From assembly GCA_029977045.1 (NCBI GenBank), contig JAPOLP010000029.1:1-16747 (forward strand): 16,747 nt of DNA, written 5' to 3'. Positions within the stretch are counted from its first letter, which is position 1, and each line of letters opens with the position of its first letter. The notes beneath the pieces were generated by a model. The model had not been told where the DNA came from. It made no database searches and was given only the letters and a program-made list of their open reading frames with translations. Position numbers and translations under genes: made by a program. This document shows positions 10,051 to 16,747 of this stretch, one piece after another. This DNA is from Planctomycetota bacterium (lineage in GTDB: Bacteria > Planctomycetota > Planctomycetia > Planctomycetales > Planctomycetaceae).

Positions 10051-10557
10051 TCAGGAGGGCGAGCCAGCCTTTGGCACGACCCAGACCTTAACTTCAGCGT
10101 CGACCTTTTCGTCGAACTGCACCTTGACGGTGTACATGCCGGTTTCCTTCAGCGGGCCTTCCAGTTTGATGTGCTCAGGTTCGACGGCGTAGTTCGCCGC
10201 CTTGAGCTGCTCGCTGATATCGCCAGCCAGAATCGAGCCGAACAGGTGGCCGTCCTTGTTGGCGTTGGCTTCGATCGTGACGCTGTACTTGCTGATCGTG
10301 TCGGCGAGGTCTTTCCAGGCCTTGACCTGAGCCTTGCGCTGTTCTTCCTGCTTCTTGCGATGCTGTTCAACAGCCGCCTTGTTTTCATCAGTGGCGAGCG
10401 TCGCCAGTCCCTGTGGGACCAGGTAGTTGCGAGCGAAGCCAGCCCGGACTTTGACGATTTCACCCTGCTGTCCGACGTTTGGAACGTTTTCAGCAAGCAG
10501 CAGTTCGGTCTGGCGGCGACGGCCAGGAGTTGCCTTGATTCGGTTGGTTCGTGGCAT
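10051..10557 (-). CDS. rplI: 50S ribosomal protein bL9
   Basis: bL9 binds 23S rRNA at the base of the L1 stalk and affects frame maintenance. The protein has 168 residues, slightly longer than the usual 148-150. The N-terminal rRNA-binding domain is recognisable from LLLAENVPNVGQQGEIVKV to FARNYLVPQGLA (19-52). A long connecting helix rich in Lys, Gln and Glu spans about 57-90, and the C-terminal domain contains GHLFGSI near 103-109. About fifteen mostly basic residues (MPRTNRIKATPGRRR) precede the point where most bL9 proteins begin. The ATG at 10555-10557 has GAGG ten bases upstream. The gene follows ssb after 89 bases and precedes the terminator ahead of dnaB. rpsR, its usual neighbour, is absent. 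Confidence 0.95.
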   Translation of the reverse strand: MPRTNRIKATPGRRRQTELLLAENVPNVGQQGEIVKVRAGFARNYLVPQGLATLATDENKAAVEQHRKKQEEQRKAQVKAWKDLADTISKYSVTIEANANKDGHLFGSILAGDISEQLKAANYAVEPEHIKLEGPLKETGMYTVKVQFDEKVDAEVKVWVVPKAGSPS

Positions 10558-10646
10558 GGTTCTGAATCCTCAACCTGAGCAGTTGACTGTTTCGATGTAA
10601 ATCCGCGAGCGGATTGAGTGTTTGAAATCTGAAATCGAGTGATTGT

Positions 10647-11141
10647 CTAGAATGGCACTTCGTCGTCGGGAATACCGCCGCCACCAGATGATGGCTCGAA
10701 ATCTCCTCCAGAGGACCCGCCGCCGTATGAGTTGTCGGATGAGCCGCCGTAGTTCTGGCCACCAGACGACGGACGCGGCGCTCCGCCGCCTCCACCACCT
10801 TCGCCTCGACTGCCGAGCAACTGCATTGTCTCGCCGATGACCTTCAGCTTCGACCGCTTCTGGCCAGTTTCCCGGTCGTCCCACGAATCGAGATGCAGAC
10901 GGCCTTCGATGAGAACCGGGCGGCCTTTGGCGAGATACTCGCCAGCGACTTCCGCCTGGCGTCCCCAGAGGGTGACATCGACGAACGTCGTTTCCTCACG
11001 CCGTTCGTTGGCCTGCTTGTCGAACCAGTAACGGTTGACGGCCAGTCCAATGTCGGTCACGGCAGTACCAGAGGGCGTGTAACGAACTTCCGGATCCCGA
11101 GTGAGGTTTCCCATCAGGATAACTTTGTTGAAGCTCGCCAT
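10647..11141 (-). CDS. ssb: Single-stranded DNA-binding protein SSB
   Basis: SSB coats single-stranded DNA at forks and recruits repair and replication proteins through its C-terminal tip. The protein has 164 residues. The OB-fold covers about 1-112, beginning FNKVILMGNLTRDPEVRYTPSG, with VDVTLWGRQAE near 54-64 and the motif LIEGRLHLDSW. A Gly/Ser-rich disordered linker of about 45 residues follows (RGEGGGGGGAP and later GGG runs). The tail ends in DDEVPF, a close match to the conserved acidic DDDIPF tip that binds partner proteins. An AGGAGGAG ribosome site lies just before the ATG at 11139-11141, the strongest in the window and consistent with high expression. The gene follows rpsF, as in many bacteria. 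Confidence 0.97.
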   Translation of the reverse strand: MASFNKVILMGNLTRDPEVRYTPSGTAVTDIGLAVNRYWFDKQANERREETTFVDVTLWGRQAEVAGEYLAKGRPVLIEGRLHLDSWDDRETGQKRSKLKVIGETMQLLGSRGEGGGGGGAPRPSSGGQNYGGSSDNSYGGGSSGGDFEPSSGGGGIPDDEVPF

Positions 11142-11222
11142 CTTGCTCCTCCTGTCAGAAGACTGAGGTCTGCGGGTCCGGCTGCCCGATTCGGAAATGA
11201 CTCGGACAGAGTCGCAGGTTTA

Positions 11223-11660
11223 TTAGTCGTCGACCGAATCGTCGTCGTCATCGTCCTCGTCGTTCCGCCGACGGGAACGGACTGGGCCGTCATCTTCCGG
11301 CTCTTCGGTTTCGACGAGACGAAACGCGTCGCCGCCGCTGATCATCTCGACCATCCGAGCGAACAGATCCTGCTGGTGAGCAATGATCATGTGTCGGATG
11401 ACGTTTTCGTTGAGCTGCACGATGCGGTTGATTTCGTTCAGCCGCGTCGATTCCGCCGTGAAGAACACCAGATAGTACAGCCCCTTGCGGTGGCCGTTGA
11501 TCGGGTAGGCCAGCTTGGTGTCCTGCCACGGGCGATGGGCGACGACTTCGCCACCGATCTTCTCGATGATTGATGCCACTTCTGCACCAGCCGCGTCCGG
11601 ATCAGCTCCGAACTTGCCGCTGTTCAGAATGAACATGCCTTCGTAATGACCTGTTGCCAC
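11223..11660 (-). CDS. rpsF: 30S ribosomal protein bS6 (GTG start)
   Basis: bS6 sits on the platform of the small subunit and binds 16S rRNA together with bS18. From a GTG at 11658-11660 the protein has 145 residues. The family core is clear: HYEGMFILNSGKF near the N-terminus, a helix with AAGAEVASIIEKIGGEV, then KLAYPINGHRKGLYYLVFF at about 51-69 and LNENVIRHMIIA near 86-97. The C-terminal tail is long, first basic (RSRRR) and then strongly acidic (NDEDDDDDDSVDD). The GTG is chosen because AAGGGG lies seven bases upstream and the core starts a few residues later. A start at 11786 would add 42 residues without family resemblance and cover the leader hairpins. rpsF lies ahead of ssb but no rpsR follows. 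Confidence 0.93.
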   Translation of the reverse strand: MATGHYEGMFILNSGKFGADPDAAGAEVASIIEKIGGEVVAHRPWQDTKLAYPINGHRKGLYYLVFFTAESTRLNEINRIVQLNENVIRHMIIAHQQDLFARMVEMISGGDAFRLVETEEPEDDGPVRSRRRNDEDDDDDDSVDD

Positions 11661-11667
11661 TGCAATA

Positions 11668-11673
11668 CCCCTT
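11668..11673 (-). promoter_or_regulatory. rpsF: Shine-Dalgarno site fixing the GTG start of rpsF
   Basis: The minus strand reads AAGGGG, then seven bases, then GTG. The spacing is ideal, and the bS6 core begins directly after the GTG. This decides against the ATG 126 bases further upstream. Confidence 0.75.
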
Positions 11674-11689
11674 AGTGTCTGCGAGTGAT

Positions 11690-11737
11690 CCGTCACCTGA
11701 CGGTCACCCGTGTGTTGCTCCGGGCACCATTCGCCCG
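11690..11737 (-). promoter_or_regulatory. Two hairpins in the rpsF leader, possible autoregulation site
   Basis: In the leader just before the rpsF ribosome site, the minus strand can form CGGGC/GCCCG (11737-11733 with 11725-11721, loop of seven). It can also form CCGTC/GACGG (11703-11699 with 11694-11690, loop AGGT). Many bacteria regulate rpsF through a leader RNA that binds the bS6:bS18 complex, so a regulatory role is plausible. I could not match the conserved details of that motif by eye. Confidence 0.35.
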
Positions 11738-11890
11738 AAGACAGTTCTGAGTTGTCGATCGCTGTTCCGGATGGGGTGTTGGGCAATCCGCCGAGGTGGC
11801 GAATCGTCCGGATTTGTGATCTCGAACTCTGAATTTGTATGACTGAAAACGAGTCTCGATGTTGCCTCGAACTCAGATGACCGGGCGGCT

Positions 11891-12460
11891 CTATTCAGCC
11901 GGGCGATTCACTTCGTTCATGGCAGCTTCGAGCCCCTGGCTGACCCAAAGGTCGAGTCCTGCCAGGGCGTCCTGCAGACTGACGTCGACCTCGCGGCGTT
12001 CGTCATCGGTAAACTTCTGCAGAACAAAACTGCTCGCGTCCATGCGTCCGGGCGGGCGACCGATCCCGAACCGAAGCCGGGGAATCTCGTCCGTCCCGAG
12101 ATGGCGAATGATATCCGCCAGCCCCTTCTGGCCTCCTGCCGAACCCTTTCCCCGCAGTCGCAGTCGACCGAGGTCGAGGTTCATATCGTCGAGCAGAACC
12201 AGAACGTTCTCCGGTTCGACTCGATAGAAGTCGACGCACTGTCGAACGCTGCGGCCACTCGCATTCATGTAGGTCTGCGGTGCCAGCAGAGCGACCTTCT
12301 CACTGCCGATGATGTGATCTGTCAGCAGGCCGTCAAACTTCCGGTTTGCCGGCGGAAAAAAGTGTCGATCCGCAAACGCGTTCAACAGATCAAACCCGAC
12401 GTTATGCCGGGTCTGAAAGTATCGAGAGCCGGGGTTTCCCAGCCCCACGATCAGTTTCAT
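11891..12460 (-). CDS. pth: Peptidyl-tRNA hydrolase
   Basis: Pth cleaves the ester bond of peptidyl-tRNAs that drop off the ribosome, recycling tRNA in the cytoplasm. The protein has 189 residues, normal for bacterial Pth. The family start KLIVGLGNPGSRYFQTRHNVGFD is intact, with Asn9 and catalytic His19. The second signature LLDDMNLDLGRLRLR places Asp91 at the position of the catalytic-helper aspartate (E. coli Asp93). The stretch usually reading GGHNGLK is here GGQKGLADI, so the asparagine that contacts substrate in E. coli (Asn114) is replaced by lysine. LRFGIGRPPGRMD follows normally. AGGA lies ten bases before the ATG. The gene follows rplY after 85 bases; a ctc-pth order is common in bacteria. 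Identity is certain; the effect of the substitution is not known. Confidence 0.96.
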   Translation of the reverse strand: MKLIVGLGNPGSRYFQTRHNVGFDLLNAFADRHFFPPANRKFDGLLTDHIIGSEKVALLAPQTYMNASGRSVRQCVDFYRVEPENVLVLLDDMNLDLGRLRLRGKGSAGGQKGLADIIRHLGTDEIPRLRFGIGRPPGRMDASSFVLQKFTDDERREVDVSLQDALAGLDLWVSQGLEAAMNEVNRPAE

Positions 12461-12545
12461 GAATCACTTATCCTGTGCAACGAGTTCGTCGAAAGTCTGC
12501 TCGTGAGTGAGAAGCACGACTGTGACAGAACCAGTCGCACGTCGA

Positions 12546-13160
12546 TCAATCTTCTTCGTCGTCCGACGCGCGTCCGATCAGTTCGGGCTGACCTGCCGCC
12601 GTGACGTCTTCCTGAACGATTTCGACGTCCTTGACTTCGTTGATCCGCACGACGACTGAATCGCCCGGCAGATTGCAGGTGACGCCTTCCGGCAAAGCCA
12701 GGTCAGCGACGGTCACCTGATCGCCGATACGGAGCGAACCAATCCGGACATCGATCTGATCCGGAACGGCGTACGCCGGGCAGTTCAGCTCGACAGTGTG
12801 CAGGTGATGATCCAGCACGCCTTCGTTGGCCGTTCCACGCAGGTGAATCGCAACGTCGACGTCGATACGGGCATTGGCATCAATCCGCTGCAGGTCGACA
12901 TGCAGGATGTGCGACAGGAACGTGTCCCACTGAACTTCGCGGATCATCGCCTTCTCGGTCGCACCGTCGACGCTGACGTCAATGACGCGATGGCCAGCCA
13001 TCACGGCAGGGGTGATGACGTCAGACGCAATCGTCAGGGCGACTGTGTCCTTTCCCAGACCATAAAGGTTCGCTGGGACTTTTCCTTCCAGTCGCAGACG
13101 ACGCGAGTGGCTGCTGCCAATCTGGGTCCGGACTTCGGCGGCAAGCGCTTCGGTTGCCAT
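12546..13160 (-). CDS. rplY: 50S ribosomal protein bL25 (Ctc/TL5 long form)
   Basis: bL25 binds 5S rRNA in the large subunit. At 204 residues this is the long two-domain Ctc form. The N-terminal domain (about 1-95) begins with LAAEVRTQIGSSHSRRLRLEGKVPANLYG, where basic residues contact 5S rRNA, and includes REVQWDTFLSHILHVDL. The C-terminal TL5 domain (about 96-185) has AIHLRGTANEGVLDHHLHTVELNCPA and ends in an acidic tail (SDDEED). The ATG at 13158-13160 is chosen from family alignment. The ribosome site is weak, and the small palindrome GAGACAGTCTC covers the region directly before the start, which could lower initiation. The gene precedes pth, the usual ctc-pth arrangement. Confidence 0.95.
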   Translation of the reverse strand: MATEALAAEVRTQIGSSHSRRLRLEGKVPANLYGLGKDTVALTIASDVITPAVMAGHRVIDVSVDGATEKAMIREVQWDTFLSHILHVDLQRIDANARIDVDVAIHLRGTANEGVLDHHLHTVELNCPAYAVPDQIDVRIGSLRIGDQVTVADLALPEGVTCNLPGDSVVVRINEVKDVEIVQEDVTAAGQPELIGRASDDEED

Positions 13161-13210
13161 GAGACTGTCTCGATCTGTAACGGTAGCAAGAAGTTATGGT
13201 GAATGATCCA

Positions 13211-13265
13211 AGCCTCGCGGAGGCTGGAAACAAGCATTCAGAGCGAACCGGAAGCGAGATTCCGG
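13211..13265 (-). other. Two perfect hairpins between pepF and rplY
   Basis: AGCCTC/GAGGCT with a three-base loop (13211-13225) and CCGGAA/TTCCGG with a six-base loop (13248-13265) lie in the 144-base gap after pepF. Neither is followed by a T-run on the minus strand, so they are not convincing intrinsic terminators. They may be leader structure for rplY or chance. Confidence 0.3.
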
Positions 13266-13304
13266 CGAGCAAGCGAGGGAGGATAACGCGGTCGAGACGC
13301 ACCT

Positions 13305-15128
13305 TCAACCAACGCCCGTCCCTGTGGAGACCGTGTTCGCCAGCTCCAGGAACTGTGAAACGCGGCTTTCGACGACGTCCAGGCTGCGGTTCCAGAAGTC
13401 CGGCTCCCGCACGTCGTAGCCGAAGCTGCTCTGGACAGCGGATTCTGCCGTCTGGCTGCCCGTCGCGACCAGGAACTCGTCGAACTGAGCCGGAAAGTCA
13501 GCCGCGTCCTGAGCGAGTGAGTAGGTCCCGAGCGACAGCAGATATCCGAACGTGTACGGAAAGTTGTAAAACGGCCAGTCTGCGATATAGAAGTGCAACT
13601 TCGAGACCCAGAACAGCGGGTTCCAGCCGTCGTCGCTCAGGACGTCGAGGTACGCCTGCCGCTGTGAGCCGGCCATCAGCTCGCTGAGTCGCTCCGCCGA
13701 CAGTTCGCCCGATGCCCGCTCGGTGTGCAGGGCGTCGTCGAACAGAAATCTCGCGTGGATGTTCATCAGAAACGCGACGGCATCGCCGAGCATCTGGTCG
13801 AGCATCTTCAGGCGGGCGTGCGGAGACTCCGAGGCCGCGAGCCGATTCTCACCGAGTACCGCTTCCGCAAACGTGGACGCGGTTTCCGCCAGATTCATCG
13901 GATAGTCACGCAGCAGCAGCGGTCGGTCACGGAGTACGAACGAGTGGTACGCGTGCCCGAGTTCGTGCGCCAGCGTCGACATCCCGTCGACCGTCCCGGT
14001 GAACGTCATGAAGATTCGCGACTGGCCTCGCGTGGCGACGTCGGTGCAGAAGCCGCCCTGCCGCTTGCCTGGACGATCCTCGACCTCGATCCAGCGATTC
14101 TCGATTGCCATCCGGGCAAAGTCACCGAGCTTCGGGCTGAAGTCGGCAAATGCATCGATCGTCAGCCCGCAGGCTTTGTCGTACGACAGCTTCGAGTCGC
14201 TCTCGCCGGACGTCCCCGGCAGCGGAGCCTGCAGGTCCCACCAGGCAAGCCGGTCGACGCCAATCAGTTCGGCCTTCTTCCGCAGATAGTCAGCCAGACA
14301 CGACTTCCGCTCGCCGATCGTCCGCCACATTGTGTCGAGCGTCTCGCGCGTCATCCGATTCAGATGCAGCGGCGCGGCCAGATGGTCGACGCCCAGCCGG
14401 CGATACTTCGACAGCCGGCTTCCGGAGATATGGTTCAGCGCGTCGGCACAGGTCTCCGCGATGTTCGCCCACGCTTTGTTGGCCGCGAAGAAGTTGTTCT
14501 CTCGAACCGACCGTTCGGGCGATTCCAGACTGACTTGCCCCGGCGATTTCTCGACGACCTCGCCGCGCTCCATGACGCTGACGCGAAGCTCGCCGGACAG
14601 CCGATCGTAGAGCCGGCTCCAGGCGTGCAGGCCGTCGACTGACAGGTCAGCGGCCAGCAGTTCCTGCTCCTTCGGCAACCGCAACGCCGCGCTGCCGCGA
14701 GCGGTCTCCAGAAAGAACCGCACCTCAGCCAGCCGCTCGTCCATTGCGAAGAACGATTCGAGCTGCGCGTCTGACGCTTCCTGCAGCGCGAATTCGAGAT
14801 TCGTCTGAATTTCAGCCAGCAACGGCCCGAACGCGGACAGCTCGCCTTCGTAACGCTGAAACGTCTTATTCGCCGCGTCCGCCGCCGCGTGGCAGCCGAC
14901 AAACGCATTCAGAGACGAGAAGTCAGACAACGCTGTCGCATAACGATCAAGAAACTCGGCCCACGTGACTGCTACGTCTTCCGAGTCGGTCGCCGCCGGC
15001 AGCTCCGAATCTCCCGCCAGCGATTGCAGAGTCGCCCGCAGCTTGTCGACCAGCTCGCGAAACTCAGCGGTTTCCGGGTTCGGATAAAGCGAATCGAGTT
15101 CCCAGGTCAGCGGAAACGAATCAGCCAT
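13305..15128 (-). CDS. Oligoendopeptidase F-like M3 metallopeptidase
   Basis: This is a zinc peptidase of the M3 family (PepF/oligoendopeptidase F type), which degrades short peptides, usually in the cytoplasm. From the ATG at 15126-15128 the protein has 607 residues, typical for PepF (about 600). The N-terminal helical region has the family pattern WELDSLYPN at 8-16. The zinc site is HELGH at 388-392, with Glu415 in NLAETASTF as third ligand. GGFCTDVATRGQSRIFMTF precedes the active site, and the C-terminal part has YFYNFPYTFGYLLSLG-like sequence (FYNFPYTFGYLL near 520-540). No signal peptide. A start at 15155 would add nine residues encoded partly by a 34-bp repeat. ACAGGA nine bases before 15128 supports the shorter form. 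The gene opens the run leading to rplY but is separated from it by 144 bases. Confidence 0.9.
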   Translation of the reverse strand: MADSFPLTWELDSLYPNPETAEFRELVDKLRATLQSLAGDSELPAATDSEDVAVTWAEFLDRYATALSDFSSLNAFVGCHAAADAANKTFQRYEGELSAFGPLLAEIQTNLEFALQEASDAQLESFFAMDERLAEVRFFLETARGSAALRLPKEQELLAADLSVDGLHAWSRLYDRLSGELRVSVMERGEVVEKSPGQVSLESPERSVRENNFFAANKAWANIAETCADALNHISGSRLSKYRRLGVDHLAAPLHLNRMTRETLDTMWRTIGERKSCLADYLRKKAELIGVDRLAWWDLQAPLPGTSGESDSKLSYDKACGLTIDAFADFSPKLGDFARMAIENRWIEVEDRPGKRQGGFCTDVATRGQSRIFMTFTGTVDGMSTLAHELGHAYHSFVLRDRPLLLRDYPMNLAETASTFAEAVLGENRLAASESPHARLKMLDQMLGDAVAFLMNIHARFLFDDALHTERASGELSAERLSELMAGSQRQAYLDVLSDDGWNPLFWVSKLHFYIADWPFYNFPYTFGYLLSLGTYSLAQDAADFPAQFDEFLVATGSQTAESAVQSSFGYDVREPDFWNRSLDVVESRVSQFLELANTVSTGTGVG

Positions 15129-15137
15129 CAACGTGCA

Positions 15138-15143
15138 TCCTGT
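15138..15143 (-). promoter_or_regulatory. Shine-Dalgarno site favouring the downstream pepF-like start
   Basis: The minus strand reads ACAGGA, nine bases before the ATG at 15126-15128. The upstream ATG at 15153-15155 lies within an inverted repeat copy, so the downstream start is preferred. Confidence 0.5.
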
Positions 15144-15144
15144 C

Positions 15145-15178
15145 AAAGTAGCCATCTCACTCCGTCGAGATGAGCCGA
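15145..15178 (+). repeat. 34-bp repeat, copy 1 (inverted relative to copy 2)
   Basis: The plus strand begins AAAGTAGCCATCTC and ends GTCGAGATGAGCCGA. Copy 2 at 15272-15305 matches its reverse complement at 33 of 34 positions (A versus G at position 15). Each copy contains CATCTC and GAGATG, so each can fold into a hairpin of its own. The pattern resembles REP-like intergenic palindromes that occur in inverted pairs. The copy reaches into the DNA just upstream of the pepF-like start. Confidence 0.85.
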
Positions 15179-15271
15179 TAGCAGAAGTCGCCCGGTGAAT
15201 TCAGGCCAGACGATCGACGCGCGGATGCCCGCAGGGAACGACGACTCTGGATTGGGACGTGACCAGCCACG

Positions 15272-15305
15272 TCGGCTCATCTCGACGGAGCGAGATGGCT
15301 ACTTT
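15272..15305 (-). repeat. 34-bp repeat, copy 2
   Basis: This is the reverse complement of copy 1 with a single mismatch. The 93 bases between the copies hold no gene that I can support. Its outer end directly touches a further nine-base inverted repeat at 15306-15346. With copy 1 it could fold the transcript downstream of the DUF1501 gene into a long stem. Confidence 0.85.
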
Positions 15306-15346
15306 CGGCGACCAGCCGGTCATTCTTTATCCGACGATGGTCGCCG
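15306..15346. repeat. Nine-base inverted repeat downstream of DUF1501
   Basis: CGGCGACCA (15306-15314) pairs perfectly with TGGTCGCCG (15338-15346) around 23 bases. It lies 16 bases after the DUF1501 stop in transcription order. No T-run follows, so it is not a classical intrinsic terminator. It might protect the transcript end or assist factor-dependent termination. Confidence 0.5.
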
Positions 15347-15362
15347 GCAACCGGAACAGTCG

Positions 15363-16747
15363 TCAGCTCAGTACTTCCTCGACGACTTTGCCTTCCTGGC
15401 CGTCGGTCAGTGACTGCAGACGACCGCCCCAGCGGTAGGTCAGCTCTTTGTCGTCGATCCCGAACAGCTTCAGCAGCGTCGCGTGAATGTCGAAGTGGTT
15501 GACAGTGCCTTCGACTGCGTAGTGGCCCCATTCGTCGGTGGCTCCGTGAACGTGACCGGCCTTAAAGCCGCCGCCCGCGTACCAGTGGCTGAAGCCGTAC
15601 GTGTTATGGTCGCGACCGAGCTTGGCGCGACCGGCATCGTTCTGGATGACCGGCAGCCGGCCCATTTCGCCGCCCCATTGAACGACGGTGGTGTCCAGCA
15701 GGCCAAGCTGTTTGAGATCCGCGACGAGTGCCGCCGAACCCTTGTCGACTTTTTTGCAGGCCGCCGGCAGCGCGCTGATGATCGAACCGTGACTGTCCCA
15801 GAGCTGGTTCTGCGTGAAGACCTGGACGAACCGCACTCCGCGTTCGACGAGCCGCCGCGCGATCAGACACCGGCTACCGTACTCAGCGGTCGTGCCTCCA
15901 TCCATCATGCCGTACATCTGCTGCACGGTTTTGGATTCCTTGCTCAGATCCATCGCCTCAGCCGCCGCCGTCTGCATTCGCGCGGCGAGTTCATAGCTGC
16001 GGATTCGGGCTTCCAGATCGAGCTGTCCCGGTCGCTGCTCGTAATGCTGCTCGTTGAGCTTCTTCAGAAACGCCAGTGACCGGTCCTGCACTTCACCTCG
16101 CAGATGCTGCGGCGGCTGGAGATTGAGGATTCGCGGCTCCTGAGCCCGAATGACCGTTCCCTGGTAAATCGCCGGCAGAAAACCGTTTGACCAGTTCTCA
16201 ACTCCCATGACGGGAAGCTGTCCGGGGTCGATCAGTGCCATGTAAGCCGGCAGGTTCTGGGTCTCGCTGCCGAGTGCGTAAGTCAGCCAGCTCCCGATCG
16301 TCGGCCGCCCGCCGAGAATTCGCCCGTTGATCAGTGCCCGGATCGACTGCCCATGATTGTTGACGCCGGTCTTCATCGATCGAATCAGGCAGATGTCGTC
16401 CGCAACGCCGGCGATCTCCGGGATCAGCTCGGACAGCTCCATGCCGCATTCGCCGCGAGGAGCGAATTGCCACGGCGTCGCGAAGACCTTCGAGCTGGCC
16501 TGAGCGGCGTTGTCGTACTTGACCTCGCCAGGGAATGTCTTGCCGTCCCACTCCTTCATCAGCGGCTTCGGATCCGTCAGGTCGTGATGCGAAGGTCCTC
16601 CCTGCATCCAGAGCGAAATCATCGCAGTCGCCCGAGGCTCAAACGGCGGCTCCTTCGGTTCCAGGTCAAACGATTTCTTCTCAGCAATCGGCTTGGCCGG
16701 CTTCGCCTGAGCCTCGTCCTGCTGCAGCAGGTAAGAGAGCGCAAGGC
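15363..16747 (-). CDS. DUF1501 protein, 5' end outside window
   Basis: The frame is open to the right edge: 41 codons precede the internal ATG at 16622, which is therefore not the true start. About 460 residues are visible. The first visible residues (LALSYLLQQDEAQAKPAKPI) fit the segment that follows the signal region in DUF1501 proteins. Conserved blocks are MISLWMQGGPSHHDLTDPKP, LWDSHGS, GGEMGRLPV, GRDHNTYGFSHWYAGGG and HVHGATDEWG; the end is YRWGGRLQSLTDGQEG. This version keeps GGPSHHD where the other DUF1501 protein of the window has GAPSQLD, so the two belong to different subfamilies. Alkaline phosphatase-like fold and export are inferred from the family; no reaction is known. An upstream PSCyt1/DUF1549/DUF1553 partner is expected outside the window. 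Confidence 0.9.
   Translation of the reverse strand, partial: LALSYLLQQDEAQAKPAKPIAEKKSFDLEPKEPPFEPRATAMISLWMQGGPSHHDLTDPKPLMKEWDGKTFPGEVKYDNAAQASSKVFATPWQFAPRGECGMELSELIPEIAGVADDICLIRSMKTGVNNHGQSIRALINGRILGGRPTIGSWLTYALGSETQNLPAYMALIDPGQLPVMGVENWSNGFLPAIYQGTVIRAQEPRILNLQPPQHLRGEVQDRSLAFLKKLNEQHYEQRPGQLDLEARIRSYELAARMQTAAAEAMDLSKESKTVQQMYGMMDGGTTAEYGSRCLIARRLVERGVRFVQVFTQNQLWDSHGSIISALPAACKKVDKGSAALVADLKQLGLLDTTVVQWGGEMGRLPVIQNDAGRAKLGRDHNTYGFSHWYAGGGFKAGHVHGATDEWGHYAVEGTVNHFDIHATLLKLFGIDDKELTYRWGGRLQSLTDGQEGKVVEEVLS

Noticed and set aside
9664..10578. Plus-strand frame across the dnaB start, terminator and rplI
   Set aside because: It runs through a strong intrinsic terminator and two well supported genes on the other strand; no domain is visible.
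11741..11890. Possible promoter for rpsF (CATACAAAT as a -10-like element)
   Set aside because: No matching -35 hexamer lies at the right distance, so the call would be a guess.
13725..14642. Plus-strand frame of about 305 codons opposite the pepF-like gene
   Set aside because: It is a shadow of the M3 peptidase, with no recognisable motif.

Overview
The window looks like a chromosomal segment of a planctomycete. The main reason is the pairing of a secreted PSCyt1/DUF1549/DUF1553 cytochrome-type protein with a DUF1501 protein. A second DUF1501 gene lies at the right edge and an exported FAD-dependent oxidoreductase at the left edge. These families are expanded in Planctomycetes and rare elsewhere. 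The DNA is GC-rich by eye. Every gene I can support is on the minus strand, so the text follows transcription from high to low coordinates.

Region A (right edge to about 15.1 kb) holds a DUF1501 gene whose 5' end is cut by the window. It is followed by a non-coding stretch with a pair of near-identical inverted 34-bp repeats. Region B (about 15.1-8.46 kb) is a housekeeping run: an M3-family oligoendopeptidase (pepF-like), rplY/ctc (bL25), pth, rpsF (bS6), ssb, rplI (bL9), a strong intrinsic terminator, and dnaB. It is a recognisable version of the bacterial rpsF-ssb-rpsR-rplI-dnaB neighbourhood, with rpsR (bS18) missing. bL25, Pth, bS6 and bL9 serve translation. SSB and DnaB serve replication.

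Region C (8.34-3.77 kb) is a translationally coupled pair. The first gene encodes an exported protein with a PSCyt1 haem domain, DUF1549, a predicted beta-sandwich insert and DUF1553. The second encodes a Tat-signal DUF1501 protein. Their stop and start codons overlap as TGATG. The biochemical role of this pair is not established; it is the best candidate here for an under-described system. Region D (3.73 kb to the left edge) holds rlmN (a radical SAM RNA methyltransferase), a small DUF1851/immunity-like gene of lower apparent GC, and an exported FAD-dependent oxidoreductase. The oxidoreductase ends, within the window, in a dockerin/EF-hand-like calcium loop, and its 3' end lies outside.

No tRNA, rRNA, CRISPR array, insertion sequence or phage gene was seen. 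No gap between genes exceeds 300 bases. Several long open frames on the plus strand are antisense shadows of the minus-strand genes.
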